Shown piece after piece: positions 25,660 through 33,398 of a stretch of 64,000 nucleotides of DNA. A program made the position numbers and the translations under genes. Source of the DNA: an uncultured Ulvibacter sp. (GTDB taxonomy: Bacteria; Bacteroidota; Bacteroidia; Flavobacteriales; Flavobacteriaceae); NCBI GenBank assembly GCA_938041335.1, contig CALIAF010000020.1, forward strand, positions 1 to 64,000. The letters are read 5' to 3'. The notes beneath the pieces were generated by a model. It was not told the origin of the DNA and did not search any database. It was given only the letters and a program-made list of their open reading frames with translations. How positions within the stretch are numbered: the stretch's first letter is position 1; each line of letters starts with the position of its first letter.

Positions 25660-26284
25660 AGTAGTTGTAGTAGATGATCATACCTTATTGTCACAAGCCA
25701 TTGGAGATCTGGTAAATCAGTTTGATAATTTTGAGACGCACTATCTTTGTAAAAATGGACAAGAGCTTCTAGATAAATGTAAAAATGACGCTTTTGTTCC
25801 CGATATTGTTTTAATGGATGTCAATATGCCCATTCTAAACGGTATAGAAACCACGCAAATGTTAAAAACGGAACACCCAAAGGTGAAAGTTTTAGCCCTT
25901 TCTGTAGAGGAAAACGAAACTACCATCCTTAAAATGCTGCGCGCTGGTGCCCATGGTTATTTATTAAAAGACACAAAAAGAGATATCCTAGAGACTGCAT
26001 TAAATGAAGTAATGGAAAAAGGTTTTTACCATACAAATACCGTCACTAAATTATTAATTGGTGCATTAAATGGTGGGAATACAAAAATGGTATTAAAAGA
26101 ACGAGAGATAGCTTTCTTGAAATATGCATGTACAGAAATGACCTATAACCAAATCGCAGATAAAATGTGTTTAAGCCCAAAAACAATAGAAGGTTATCGT
26201 GATTCTGTATATGAGAAAGTTCAGATTAAAAATAGAATTGGGCTTGTCCTTTTTGCCATAAGAGAAGGCTATTTCACACCATAA
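25652..26284 (+). CDS. LuxR/NarL family response regulator
   Basis: A 210-residue regulator. The receiver domain has VVVDDH (acidic pocket), phosphoacceptor Asp56 (VLMDVNMP) and the LLKD lysine. The C-terminal LuxR helix-turn-helix is LKEREIAFLKYACTEMTYNQ through SPKTIEGYRDSVYEKVQIKN. It overlaps the kinase gene by 8 bases, so the two are a cognate pair. Targets are unknown; the own operon and the downstream patatin are candidates. Confidence 0.92.
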   Translation: MYKVVVVDDHTLLSQAIGDLVNQFDNFETHYLCKNGQELLDKCKNDAFVPDIVLMDVNMPILNGIETTQMLKTEHPKVKVLALSVEENETTILKMLRAGAHGYLLKDTKRDILETALNEVMEKGFYHTNTVTKLLIGALNGGNTKMVLKEREIAFLKYACTEMTYNQIADKMCLSPKTIEGYRDSVYEKVQIKNRIGLVLFAIREGYFTP

Positions 26285-26301
26285 TATTTCAGAATAAAAA
26301 A

Positions 26302-27216
26302 ATGAGAGCATTAGTAATATCTGGAGGGGGAAGTAAAGGAGCGTTTGCCGGCGGCGTCTCGCAATATCTCATGGAAGAGTTGAACTATGAGTACGACTTA
26401 TTTGTGGGGACCTCTACTGGAAGTTTATTGATATCTCACCTAGCATTAGGTAACATTAAAAAAATTAAAGACATCTTTACTTCGGTGAACCAAAAGAGCA
26501 TTTTTAGTAGCCAACCCTTTAAAGTTATTGCTACTAAATATGGCGATAAAGAGATTAAAATTGATCATTGGACGGTAGCTCGTAATTTGATGAAAGGGAA
26601 GAAAACTTTTGGTGAAAGTTATAATCTGAGAAAATTAATTGCAAAATCTATTACACAAGAAGAATTTGCAACATTAAAAGAAAGCCATAAAAATGTGGTG
26701 GTAACGGTATCTAATTTATCATTAAATCAAGTAGAGTATAAGGCGATTAATGATTTTGATTACAAAGATTTTATAGATTGGATCTGGATTTCTTGTAATT
26801 ATGTGCCCTTTATGAGCCTTGTAGTAAAAAACGGTTGTGAGTATGCAGATGGCGGTTTTGGGAGTATGGTGCCCATAGAAGAAGCAATTAATAGAGGGGC
26901 AACAACGGTAGATGTAGTGATACTAGAAACAGATGTTACCCATTATAATAGTTTGCCTTCTACAAATGTGTTTTCGCTCTTAACGTCTTTACACGGCTTT
27001 ATGTTTGATCGAGTTGAGAAACAGAATATACGTATTGGTAAATTTGTAGCGAGCAACAAAAATGTGATTATAAACCTGTATTACACGCCAACCGTATTAA
27101 CCACAAATTCTTTAATTTTTGATAAAAAGATGATGACCACTTGGTGGCAAACAGGTATTAATTATGCCAAGCGTAAGAACACAGATCTCAATGAAATTAA
27201 AGCAGAAGAGTCTTAA
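26302..27216 (+). CDS. Patatin-like phospholipase
   Basis: A 304-residue lipid acyl hydrolase. The oxyanion motif SGGGSKGAFAGG is at 7-18, the nucleophile Ser38 in GTSTGS, and the dyad aspartate in YADGGFGS. No signal peptide, so it is cytoplasmic or membrane-associated. Gene order (18 bp after the response regulator) puts it in the signalling operon. It overlaps the convergent gene at 27213 by four bases. It may release fatty acids or signals from membrane lipids. Confidence 0.88.
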   Translation: MRALVISGGGSKGAFAGGVSQYLMEELNYEYDLFVGTSTGSLLISHLALGNIKKIKDIFTSVNQKSIFSSQPFKVIATKYGDKEIKIDHWTVARNLMKGKKTFGESYNLRKLIAKSITQEEFATLKESHKNVVVTVSNLSLNQVEYKAINDFDYKDFIDWIWISCNYVPFMSLVVKNGCEYADGGFGSMVPIEEAINRGATTVDVVILETDVTHYNSLPSTNVFSLLTSLHGFMFDRVEKQNIRIGKFVASNKNVIINLYYTPTVLTTNSLIFDKKMMTTWWQTGINYAKRKNTDLNEIKAEES

Positions 27217-27728
27217 AACAACTCTGAAATTTCCTTTTTTATGTAAAGCAATGCTTTTTGAGACGGTGTAGATTCTCCCAAAAAATGGTTTAATAAAGTT
27301 TCTCTCAACTTAGCTGCGGTGTCCACTTTCTCATTCATTGCTGCTTGCCTAATGGCTTGAATGGTAGCGTTTTTTGTCGTTTTCACTACATTCCATGATT
27401 CTGCAGAAAGATATACTTGTTGTGTGAGGTTGTGCTCATACTCTTGCTCAATATTCCCAATTAAGGTGCCTTCATAAAGCTCCAAGTTATTGGATATAGG
27501 CTTGCTGCGTATTAAAAGACTATTTGGGTCTATGCGCTCAAGCAGCAAAGTCACGCGCTCAAATGCCTGTAGACGCAAGGGTAACACTTTACCTTGTGCC
27601 TCTTTATGAATTAAAAACCTGCGACGGCCTTCTTCATTATCTGTATGTGTTTTAAAAAATACATAAGCAATAACACCTACGATTATCGCAGAGAGCAATG
27701 AAGCAAAATAAGGTAAAAGAGCATCCAT
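27213..27728 (-). CDS. Membrane-anchored conserved Bacteroidota protein
   Basis: A 171-residue protein with one N-terminal membrane helix (ALLPYFASLLSAIIVGVIAYVF) and a long helical cytoplasmic part (KEAQGKVLPLRLQAFERVTLLLERI). It looks like a conserved family of unknown function in Bacteroidota (possibly the one called DUF7935; I cannot check). No catalytic motif is visible. Monocistronic, with its 3' end overlapping the patatin gene. Confidence 0.7.
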   Translation of the reverse strand: MDALLPYFASLLSAIIVGVIAYVFFKTHTDNEEGRRRFLIHKEAQGKVLPLRLQAFERVTLLLERIDPNSLLIRSKPISNNLELYEGTLIGNIEQEYEHNLTQQVYLSAESWNVVKTTKNATIQAIRQAAMNEKVDTAAKLRETLLNHFLGESTPSQKALLYIKKEISELF

Positions 27729-27944
27729 GTTTTAATGTTTAAATGGGATAACAAATTTAAGGTACTTTTTATTGTTTGGCAAGATGGTCTTTTCTTAATT
27801 TTCACTTCGGAAATATTAGAAAAAAAATGTTTTTAGCTGTCAAAGACCTCTATGATGTAAACGTTTTCTCAAGTATCCTACATTACAAAAACAACTGTGC
27901 TAAAATCTTTTTTTCTTGAGATCACTTACAATCCTATTCTGCAA

Positions 27945-28070
27945 TTGACAGCGGTCAATAGGTACGTTTTAATTGCGATAACGATTTTTTTGCGGCTTCA
28001 GATAAAAATTACACGCAAGGGTATGGTTTTGAGCTAGTGGCCCCTTTTTTAGAGGCTAATCCAATTAATC
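27945..28070 (+). pseudogene. Remnant of an LpxR/DUF2219-like outer-membrane lipid A deacylase
   Basis: In the frame starting near 27962 the plus strand reads RFNCDNDFFAASDKNYTQGY followed by GFELVAPFLEANPIN. The DNDFF...D..YTQG...NPIN pattern is the N-terminal signature of LpxR (DUF2219) proteins. An in-frame TAG lies at 27959-27961, no start or signal peptide precedes it, and the barrel that should follow (another 250 or more residues) is absent. It is therefore a decayed fragment. The homology is by motif recognition only. Confidence 0.5.
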
Positions 28071-28233
28071 CAACACCTCCAAGTGTAAATGTGAGCAAAC
28101 CGATAAGTATAGATAGTGTATCAGATTTAAGTCTAATCATTACCTGTGTTAGAACAATCAATATAATGACTCCTAAGCGTGCAGCGATTCCATAATAGAA
28201 ACCTTTATGAGAATTTTTATTGTAATTAATCAT
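28009..28233 (-). CDS. Small membrane protein, 74 aa, with 3' end running into a gene remnant
   Basis: Two hydrophobic segments (GIAARLGVIILIVLTQVMI and LSILIGLLTFTLGGVGLIGLA). The last 11 residues, GATSSKPYPCV, are read antisense through the LpxR-like remnant. The natural C-terminus was thus probably altered when that fragment arrived, or the frame is partly accidental. Function unknown. Confidence 0.4.
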   Translation of the reverse strand: MINYNKNSHKGFYYGIAARLGVIILIVLTQVMIRLKSDTLSILIGLLTFTLGGVGLIGLASKKGATSSKPYPCV

Positions 28234-28263
28234 GGCGCATTTTATCAGTACAATTGATAAAAT

Positions 28264-28869
28264 CTATTTAATCACTAAGGTATCCCATATTAGATTAATT
28301 AGTTTTCGACCACTAGAAGTTGGTGAGTCTTCCATCTCCATGGACATTATAATTAATCCAGAATCTCTTTTGCCAGTAGATGTAATTTCATAAATGTTTA
28401 CCTCATCTTTATACCTTAATACTGCTCGGTCTACATTCATTTTATATCCAGACTTTAAGGTTTTCTCATAATCTTCTCGCTCCATTTTAAATCCATAATT
28501 AATACTTTCTTTGGTCACCTCATTCATCATTAACGCGTTTAATGTTGTTGGGTCAATGGTTCCATATTTTTGAATAATAAACCCTGTACCTTCTGCAGAC
28601 ATTAAAACAATTTGTTCAATATCTTCACCCAAAACTGATTTGGCCACGGTAAATTCTTTAGGATGCTTAAAACTGAAAAATGGATCATCATACAACAATA
28701 TATCGTTCTGCTTTACCTTTACTTTGACCGCCTTGTTATTAATTTTTAATTCGTAATCCTTGCCTAGCTCAATGTCAAATACTTCTCCATTAATTTCTAG
28801 ACTGAAATTTTCTTGAGCGTGCATAAAGCAGGTAAATGACAAAGCAAAAAGTAAAAGTATTTTTTTCAT
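28264..28869 (-). CDS. Exported protein of unknown function
   Basis: A 201-residue protein with a signal peptide (MKKILLLFALSFTCFMHAQE). The mature part alternates short strands and charged helices (LEINGEVFDIELGKDYELKI). No motif recognised. Bacteroidota carry many such periplasmic proteins. It is followed by the small membrane protein 30 bp downstream and could be cotranscribed. Confidence 0.65.
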   Translation of the reverse strand: MKKILLLFALSFTCFMHAQENFSLEINGEVFDIELGKDYELKINNKAVKVKVKQNDILLYDDPFFSFKHPKEFTVAKSVLGEDIEQIVLMSAEGTGFIIQKYGTIDPTTLNALMMNEVTKESINYGFKMEREDYEKTLKSGYKMNVDRAVLRYKDEVNIYEITSTGKRDSGLIIMSMEMEDSPTSSGRKLINLIWDTLVIK

Positions 28870-28983
28870 AATTTTTATTTTAAAATGTGGTTAATTTGGA
28901 ATGCTACAAATTAGATGTTACTAATTAATAATGAGGTTTCTTTATTTTTCTAAAATACAAACTTAAGAGCTGGATATCGATTT

Positions 28984-29379
28984 TTATTTAAAATATGTAG
29001 TTAAAAATACAACGCTAATATAGAACCAAAATAAGGAGAACAAAATATGAACAGTAGTTTCCATTTTTTTTCCTTTCCAAAGATCTTTTGAGTACCCAAA
29101 AAGTTGGATAAAAAATCGGACCGTCCAGAATATTCCAAAACCAAGAGCGACTTTTCTTCCTAGGTTAGTTTCTATTAGTTCGTGTGCCGATGTGATACAA
29201 AGCAGGCCCATTAAAAATACGGTAAACGCTATAAAAAAAGTATGAATGACCATCATCTGGCGGTTCATTAAACTTAAAGATTTGAGCTCTTTTTGCCAAT
29301 TAAAATACTTCGGAAATATGACATGGATCAATGCCAAAGCAATGAACAGAAATCCTATTATTTTTATATGAATGTGCAT
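28984..29379 (-). CDS. Four-helix membrane protein of unknown function
   Basis: A 131-residue protein with four hydrophobic helices, starting with IHIKIIGFLFIALALIHVIF. No catalytic residues stand out. It begins immediately after the methyltransferase stop codon (29380), so it is translationally linked to that gene and ends a long minus-strand run of envelope-related genes. A CTTCGGAAAT copy lies in its N-terminal coding part. Confidence 0.65.
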   Translation of the reverse strand: MHIHIKIIGFLFIALALIHVIFPKYFNWQKELKSLSLMNRQMMVIHTFFIAFTVFLMGLLCITSAHELIETNLGRKVALGFGIFWTVRFFIQLFGYSKDLWKGKKMETTVHILFSLFWFYISVVFLTTYFK

Positions 29380-30132
29380 TTATGGACGACAATTAAAGAT
29401 GGACATGAAAGGTGTGAATTTTTGTTCTGTAACAGAGGTAAAACCAGCTTGTTTAAAAGCGTTTTCCCAAGTCTTTTTAGAGAAGAAGTGCGTGAACCCA
29501 ACCGAAAAGGCAATAAAATTAGGCAAATCTCGTAAATGCTCAATCGTGATTACTTGAGCATCTGGTTTACAAATACGGCGACATTCTCTTAAAAATTCAA
29601 TTTTTTCTTCGTGCTTACGAATTTCGTGTGCAGCAGATAATAAAAAAATAAGAGCAACGGAATTATCTTCTAACGGAATGTGGTTTGAAACAATTTGCGC
29701 CGTATTAGGGTAGACCATACTTACTTTTCTGGCTCTCACGATGGCCGCCTCGGTATGTTTTTCAGAATTATAAAAATCAAAGACTTTTAAATCTGATGCT
29801 GGAAATTTATCTTTAATAATAAAACTAGTCTCATCAAAGCCCGCATTAATATTCACAATTTGTTGATCTTTTGCATCTTTTAAATCAAACTGTTTTAACC
29901 AGTTAAACTCATAGTAGCCAGAAAAGTCATAGACAAAGGCAGAAACTAGTAATGGCATTAGTAAGCCATAAATAAATGCTGCGATAACAATCCAGAAGAA
30001 CAGCGGTGGCCAACTGAAAATTAAATAACTGCCTATTAGTAATACCAACGCGATACCTCCAAAAACATAGAAATGCCTATTAAAACTCAATATGTTTAAT
30101 ACCCCCTGAAATTTTTTACGAGCTATGTCCAT
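29380..30132 (-). CDS. Membrane-anchored class I SAM-dependent methyltransferase
   Basis: A 250-residue protein with two N-terminal membrane helices (about 18-60) and a Methyltransf_11-like domain. IVNINAGFDETSFII replaces the usual DxGxGxG motif I, which is unusual. The post-motif segments VRARKVSMVYPN, VALIFLLSAAHEIRK and ITIEHLRDLPNF fit the family. It overlaps the preceding DUF2071 gene by 10 bases. The substrate is perhaps a lipid or quinone, given the anchor. The weak motif I leaves some doubt about activity. Confidence 0.7.
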   Translation of the reverse strand: MDIARKKFQGVLNILSFNRHFYVFGGIALVLLIGSYLIFSWPPLFFWIVIAAFIYGLLMPLLVSAFVYDFSGYYEFNWLKQFDLKDAKDQQIVNINAGFDETSFIIKDKFPASDLKVFDFYNSEKHTEAAIVRARKVSMVYPNTAQIVSNHIPLEDNSVALIFLLSAAHEIRKHEEKIEFLRECRRICKPDAQVITIEHLRDLPNFIAFSVGFTHFFSKKTWENAFKQAGFTSVTEQKFTPFMSIFNCRP

Positions 30133-30860
30133 ACTTCTATTTTACCTTTTTTCCAGTGATATGGTATGTCTCTTATTACAAACGCATTTGCCAGAACAGG
30201 TTTTTTAAGGTTTAATGTTTCTAAAAATTCAAAATGATACTCGTTTACTTCTACTGCACTAGGTTTCCAGTTTTGTCTTACGCCTTCAATAATTAATACC
30301 TCTTTAGTGTTCTCATTGTACGTAAATGTAAACGGTAATGGTCCCGCATATCTTCTTACTTCTTTCCAGTCTGCAAATGGAGAGTGTTCTGGCAATGCAA
30401 CTTCCTTATCGGTCTTGTTTAAACGAAGTTTAAAGTTGGATTTTATAGAAGATAATACGGTTGTGCTATTGGTTTCTTCTTGTTTAATATCTGTAGTGGT
30501 GTAGTTGTAATGAGTAAATATATTGCCCATAAACTGCATTTTCCTTTTATCTGTTTCAGATTTTAAAATATATAGGCCACGCAAGTTTTTACCTCTAGTA
30601 TCGGTGTATCTCACAAAGACGCGATAGCCAATGAGAAAAAAGTTGTTTCCCATAAACTTGGGCAATCCTTTAGGTCGTAAGTCTTTTGTTTGGACCATGG
30701 CTACGGCCACAAATGCCCACTTGTCTTTAAAGGTGTCTAAGGTCAAGCAATCTGGAATCAGATGTTCTAGTTGCTCTTTTGGTACCGCAAAGGTCAATAC
30801 CGTCGAGCTATCAAAATGGGCCGAAACCGCAAAAGGATGATTTTTTAAGAAGGAAAGCAT
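30123..30860 (-). CDS. DUF2071 (YqjF-like) protein
   Basis: A 245-residue protein of the acetoacetate-decarboxylase-like fold, DUF2071. Typical segments are FAVPKEQLEHLIPDCLTLDTF, FLIGYRVFVRYTDTRGKNLRGLYIL and FPFADWKEVRRYAGPLPFTF-like text near 195. No lysine equivalent to the decarboxylase can be assigned by eye. It is translationally coupled to the methyltransferase downstream and lies 1 bp after the DoxX gene upstream. Function unknown. Confidence 0.8.
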   Translation of the reverse strand: MLSFLKNHPFAVSAHFDSSTVLTFAVPKEQLEHLIPDCLTLDTFKDKWAFVAVAMVQTKDLRPKGLPKFMGNNFFLIGYRVFVRYTDTRGKNLRGLYILKSETDKRKMQFMGNIFTHYNYTTTDIKQEETNSTTVLSSIKSNFKLRLNKTDKEVALPEHSPFADWKEVRRYAGPLPFTFTYNENTKEVLIIEGVRQNWKPSAVEVNEYHFEFLETLNLKKPVLANAFVIRDIPYHWKKGKIEVWT

Positions 30861-30861
30861 A

Positions 30862-31251
30862 TTAGGTTTGAGGGCTTATGTTTTTGTTGACGTAAAATTC
30901 GTTAAAATAAACGACAAGGATAAATAGAAAAGCAAAAACAATATTCACTCTTCCCCAGAGTAATAGATCTGGCACAAGAAAGAATTCTAAGATATTCATA
31001 GCGGCCACGATAACGATTTGTAAGATCGCATTTAATCGAGATTTATAGGTACTCACTATCCAGAATGCCATTACTATTTCCGAAGCACCAATTAACACAG
31101 TAAGTAATCTCGAATAGTCTACTCCTAAAATACGCGCTACAATGGCTTCGTGACGCGGCGCCATATCGAGTACTTTAAAGAACAGCCCATTTGCAATCCA
31201 TACAAATGCAATACAAAAAGTTAGTATTTTGTTACTCGTTCTTTTAGTCAT
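30862..31251 (-). CDS. DoxX-like membrane protein
   Basis: A 129-residue protein with four membrane helices. MTKRTSNKILTFCIAFVWIA, LTVLIGASEIVMAFWIV and LEFFLVPDLLLW match the DoxX-like (DoxX_3) pattern. It probably belongs with the DUF2071 and methyltransferase genes downstream in the same transcript. These proteins are linked to quinone or redox chemistry in some bacteria, but the role here is unknown. Confidence 0.75.
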   Translation of the reverse strand: MTKRTSNKILTFCIAFVWIANGLFFKVLDMAPRHEAIVARILGVDYSRLLTVLIGASEIVMAFWIVSTYKSRLNAILQIVIVAAMNILEFFLVPDLLLWGRVNIVFAFLFILVVYFNEFYVNKNISPQT

Positions 31252-31279
31252 TATTTTAAGTTTTGAAATGGGTTGCTAT

Positions 31280-31909
31280 TTATTTAAACAGCTCATATTG
31301 CCCTTTCAGCCTAAGCGTTACGACAATATCTTCTGTAGTTTCATTTCTAAAATACCAACCGTGTTTTCCTTCAAAAGGCGCTGTAAATGTGCCCGCCATA
31401 TTATTTGAATAGGCGAGGGTGTAGCTCTCATAAAATACATTTTGTGGTGGCTGTTCTTGTTTCACTTCGCCATGAAAATCGATATAAACAATTCCTTTAT
31501 CTGTGGTCCATTCATAATTAGTGCTACCGTATTTTAGACTCTTAAATTTATATTCAATCCCTTTTTCTGCTGGTACAATTACCGTTATGGTGTCTTCTCT
31601 TGTTGGATATTGATTAGCAGGAGCAGGATTAGCAGCCTCCATTGGCTTTGTAACACTAGAAGGAGAACCCAGCTTTTCCATTTTAATTTGCTTAAAATTA
31701 AGACTAGAAGCGGTCTCTTTTTCTTCAGAAATGTTCTCATCTTGATATAACTTAGAGAAACCAAATAACTCCCCTGTTCCTAAAGGATCAATACCATACT
31801 CCGCTGGTAGCACTGCAGTAAGCAAAACAACCGCAGCAATTACTATTGCAATGAGCAATGATTTTAATAACTGACGTTTTGTTAATTGATGTTGATTAGT
31901 TGTTGTCAT
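31280..31909 (-). CDS. Single-pass transmembrane anchor protein
   Basis: A 209-residue protein with one helix near the N-terminus (LLKSLLIAIVIAAVVLLTAVL) and an exported beta-rich domain (ITVIVPAEKGIEYKFKSLKY, HGWYFRNETTEDIVVTLRLKG). It resembles proteins labelled transmembrane anchor that travel with HupE/UreJ genes in other phyla. Here HupE is 70 bp upstream on the same strand. Possibly part of a metal or redox envelope complex; inferred from position. Confidence 0.65.
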   Translation of the reverse strand: MTTTNQHQLTKRQLLKSLLIAIVIAAVVLLTAVLPAEYGIDPLGTGELFGFSKLYQDENISEEKETASSLNFKQIKMEKLGSPSSVTKPMEAANPAPANQYPTREDTITVIVPAEKGIEYKFKSLKYGSTNYEWTTDKGIVYIDFHGEVKQEQPPQNVFYESYTLAYSNNMAGTFTAPFEGKHGWYFRNETTEDIVVTLRLKGQYELFK

Positions 31910-31978
31910 AATATATTTCAGTATTTAAAAATCAAATAGTATTGTAAAGCCTTTCTTCTTAGAGTACAAAGGTCTTTT

Positions 31979-32668
31979 TTAAGCAATAAAATATCCTGTG
32001 AGTTGGTAAGCGAACAACACAAAACCGGCCGCCATTAAAAGTACATTCGTAATTTTTGAGAATTTAAAATAACTAGGAAATTGTCTCCAAAACCTTAGCA
32101 CTAAAAGCACTAAGCCCAGTGCTAAAAACTGACCAATTTCTACCCCCAAGTTAAAGCCCAACAGATTGGTAAAAAGCCCCTCTTTATCAAATTCAAATTC
32201 TTGTAATTTGGTTGCAAGACCAAACCCATGAAATAATCCAAAAATTAGAACAGCTGCTTTTGTGTTGGGTTGTGTGCCAAGTATTTTTTTAAACCCTCCA
32301 AGGTTATCAAAACCCTTGTATACTATAGATAAGCCAATGATGGCGTCAATGATATAGACATTGACGTTGATGTCTGCCATAACGCCAAGCAAGAGCGTAG
32401 CGCTATGCCCAATAGTAAAATAAGTGACGTAAGTAATGATTTCTTTGGTGCGATATAAAAAGAATATAACACCCACCAGAAAAAGCAAATGATCGTAGCC
32501 CGTGATCATATGCTTCGCACCTATATACAGAAATGGTCCAAAAGCAACCCCTTTGTTAGCTGATAAAAAGGATTGCGTCTCTTCATCTACACCGTGGGCA
32601 AATGCTGCTACAGATAGCAAGTAGCAGAGTAGGAGTAGAACAGGCTTTGTGATATTCACTAATTTCAT
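31979..32668 (-). CDS. HupE/UreJ family membrane protein
   Basis: A 229-residue protein with a signal-like N-terminus (LLLLCYLLSVAAFAHGVDEE) and six helices. The conserved HupE/UreJ_2 segments FLYIGAKHMITGYDHLLFLVGV, FTIGHSATLL and FGLFHGFGLA carry the metal-ligand histidines. The family imports nickel or cobalt; which one is used here is not known. It lies 10 bp after a small lipoprotein gene ending in HGHAH, making a likely functional pair. Confidence 0.85.
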   Translation of the reverse strand: MKLVNITKPVLLLLCYLLSVAAFAHGVDEETQSFLSANKGVAFGPFLYIGAKHMITGYDHLLFLVGVIFFLYRTKEIITYVTYFTIGHSATLLLGVMADINVNVYIIDAIIGLSIVYKGFDNLGGFKKILGTQPNTKAAVLIFGLFHGFGLATKLQEFEFDKEGLFTNLLGFNLGVEIGQFLALGLVLLVLRFWRQFPSYFKFSKITNVLLMAAGFVLFAYQLTGYFIA

Positions 32669-32678
32669 GAAGATTTAA

Positions 32679-32885
32679 TTAATGTGCGTGCCCATGCTCT
32701 TTTACTTGTTGAATGCTATCTAATAACCTTTTTTCTTCTTTATCCAATGCCTCTTTTACTGCTGCTTTGCTCTCTTCTGCAATAATTTCGACTTCAACAG
32801 TTTCTGCTACTTTTTTCTTATCGGTACAAGCCGCAAATAAGCCTATTGATAGTGTTAGTACGATACCTAGGGTTCTAGTTTTCAT
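32679..32885 (-). CDS. Small lipoprotein with histidine tail
   Basis: A 68-residue protein with a lipobox (LSIGLFAACTDKKK). The mature part is an amphipathic, charged helix (EESKAAVKEALDKEEKRLLD) ending in HGHAH. The tail and the position 10 bp before hupE suggest a metal-capturing or periplasmic shuttle function. It is too short for family assignment. Cotranscription is likely. Confidence 0.7.
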   Translation of the reverse strand: MKTRTLGIVLTLSIGLFAACTDKKKVAETVEVEIIAEESKAAVKEALDKEEKRLLDSIQQVKEHGHAH

Positions 32886-32931
32886 ATGATGTAAAATATA
32901 TAGTTACTCTTTCTCTCTTCTCAAAATGGCC

Positions 32932-33324
32932 CTAATCATCGCCAAAACGATCCTTTACATATTCAATTTTCGTTTTCCCGTGTGCAGTGGGTTTTCCGTT
33001 TTCGCCCAGGCTGACCATAATAATAGAGTCAATAGTTATAATAACTTCTCGCGTCATTTTATTCCGGACTTCGCAGACCAAAGTTAATGAGCTGTTACCA
33101 AACTTGGTGGGCTCTAATCCAATTTCAATAATATCGCCTTTTTTAGCTGAGCTTCTAAAGTTGATTTCACTCATGTATTTAGTCACCGTACGCGGATTTT
33201 CTAATTGAATAATCGCATATAAGGCAGCTTCCTCATCAATCCATTCTAACAATCGCCCACCAAATAAAGTACCGTTGGGGTTTAAGTCTTCTGGTTTTAT
33301 CCATTTTCTAGTGTGAAAATTCAT
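32932..33324 (-). CDS. Acyl-CoA thioesterase (hotdog fold, YciA-like)
   Basis: A 130-residue hotdog-fold hydrolase. NPNGTLFGGRLLEWIDEEAA (about 16-35) is the typical helix segment with the catalytic acid, and the strand VTKYMSEINFRSSAKKGDII follows the acyl-CoA hydrolase pattern. It would cleave acyl-CoA to fatty acid and CoA in the cytoplasm. It lies 74 bp downstream of prfB and 46 bp upstream of the lipoprotein gene on the same strand. Confidence 0.85.
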   Translation of the reverse strand: MNFHTRKWIKPEDLNPNGTLFGGRLLEWIDEEAALYAIIQLENPRTVTKYMSEINFRSSAKKGDIIEIGLEPTKFGNSSLTLVCEVRNKMTREVIITIDSIIMVSLGENGKPTAHGKTKIEYVKDRFGDD

Positions 33325-33398
33325 GAGTAATGTGTTTTTTTATAAAGATAGGTAAGGATTTTTGTTTTTACCTCATTTTATATGCTACGTTTATTTCC

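Noticed and set aside
21081-26301. AATATTTCAGAATAAAA shared at 21081 and 26285, and its similarity to ATTTCCGAAG
   Set aside because: Two copies, both at gene ends, one mismatch away from the frequent motif; likely chance in AT-rich DNA.
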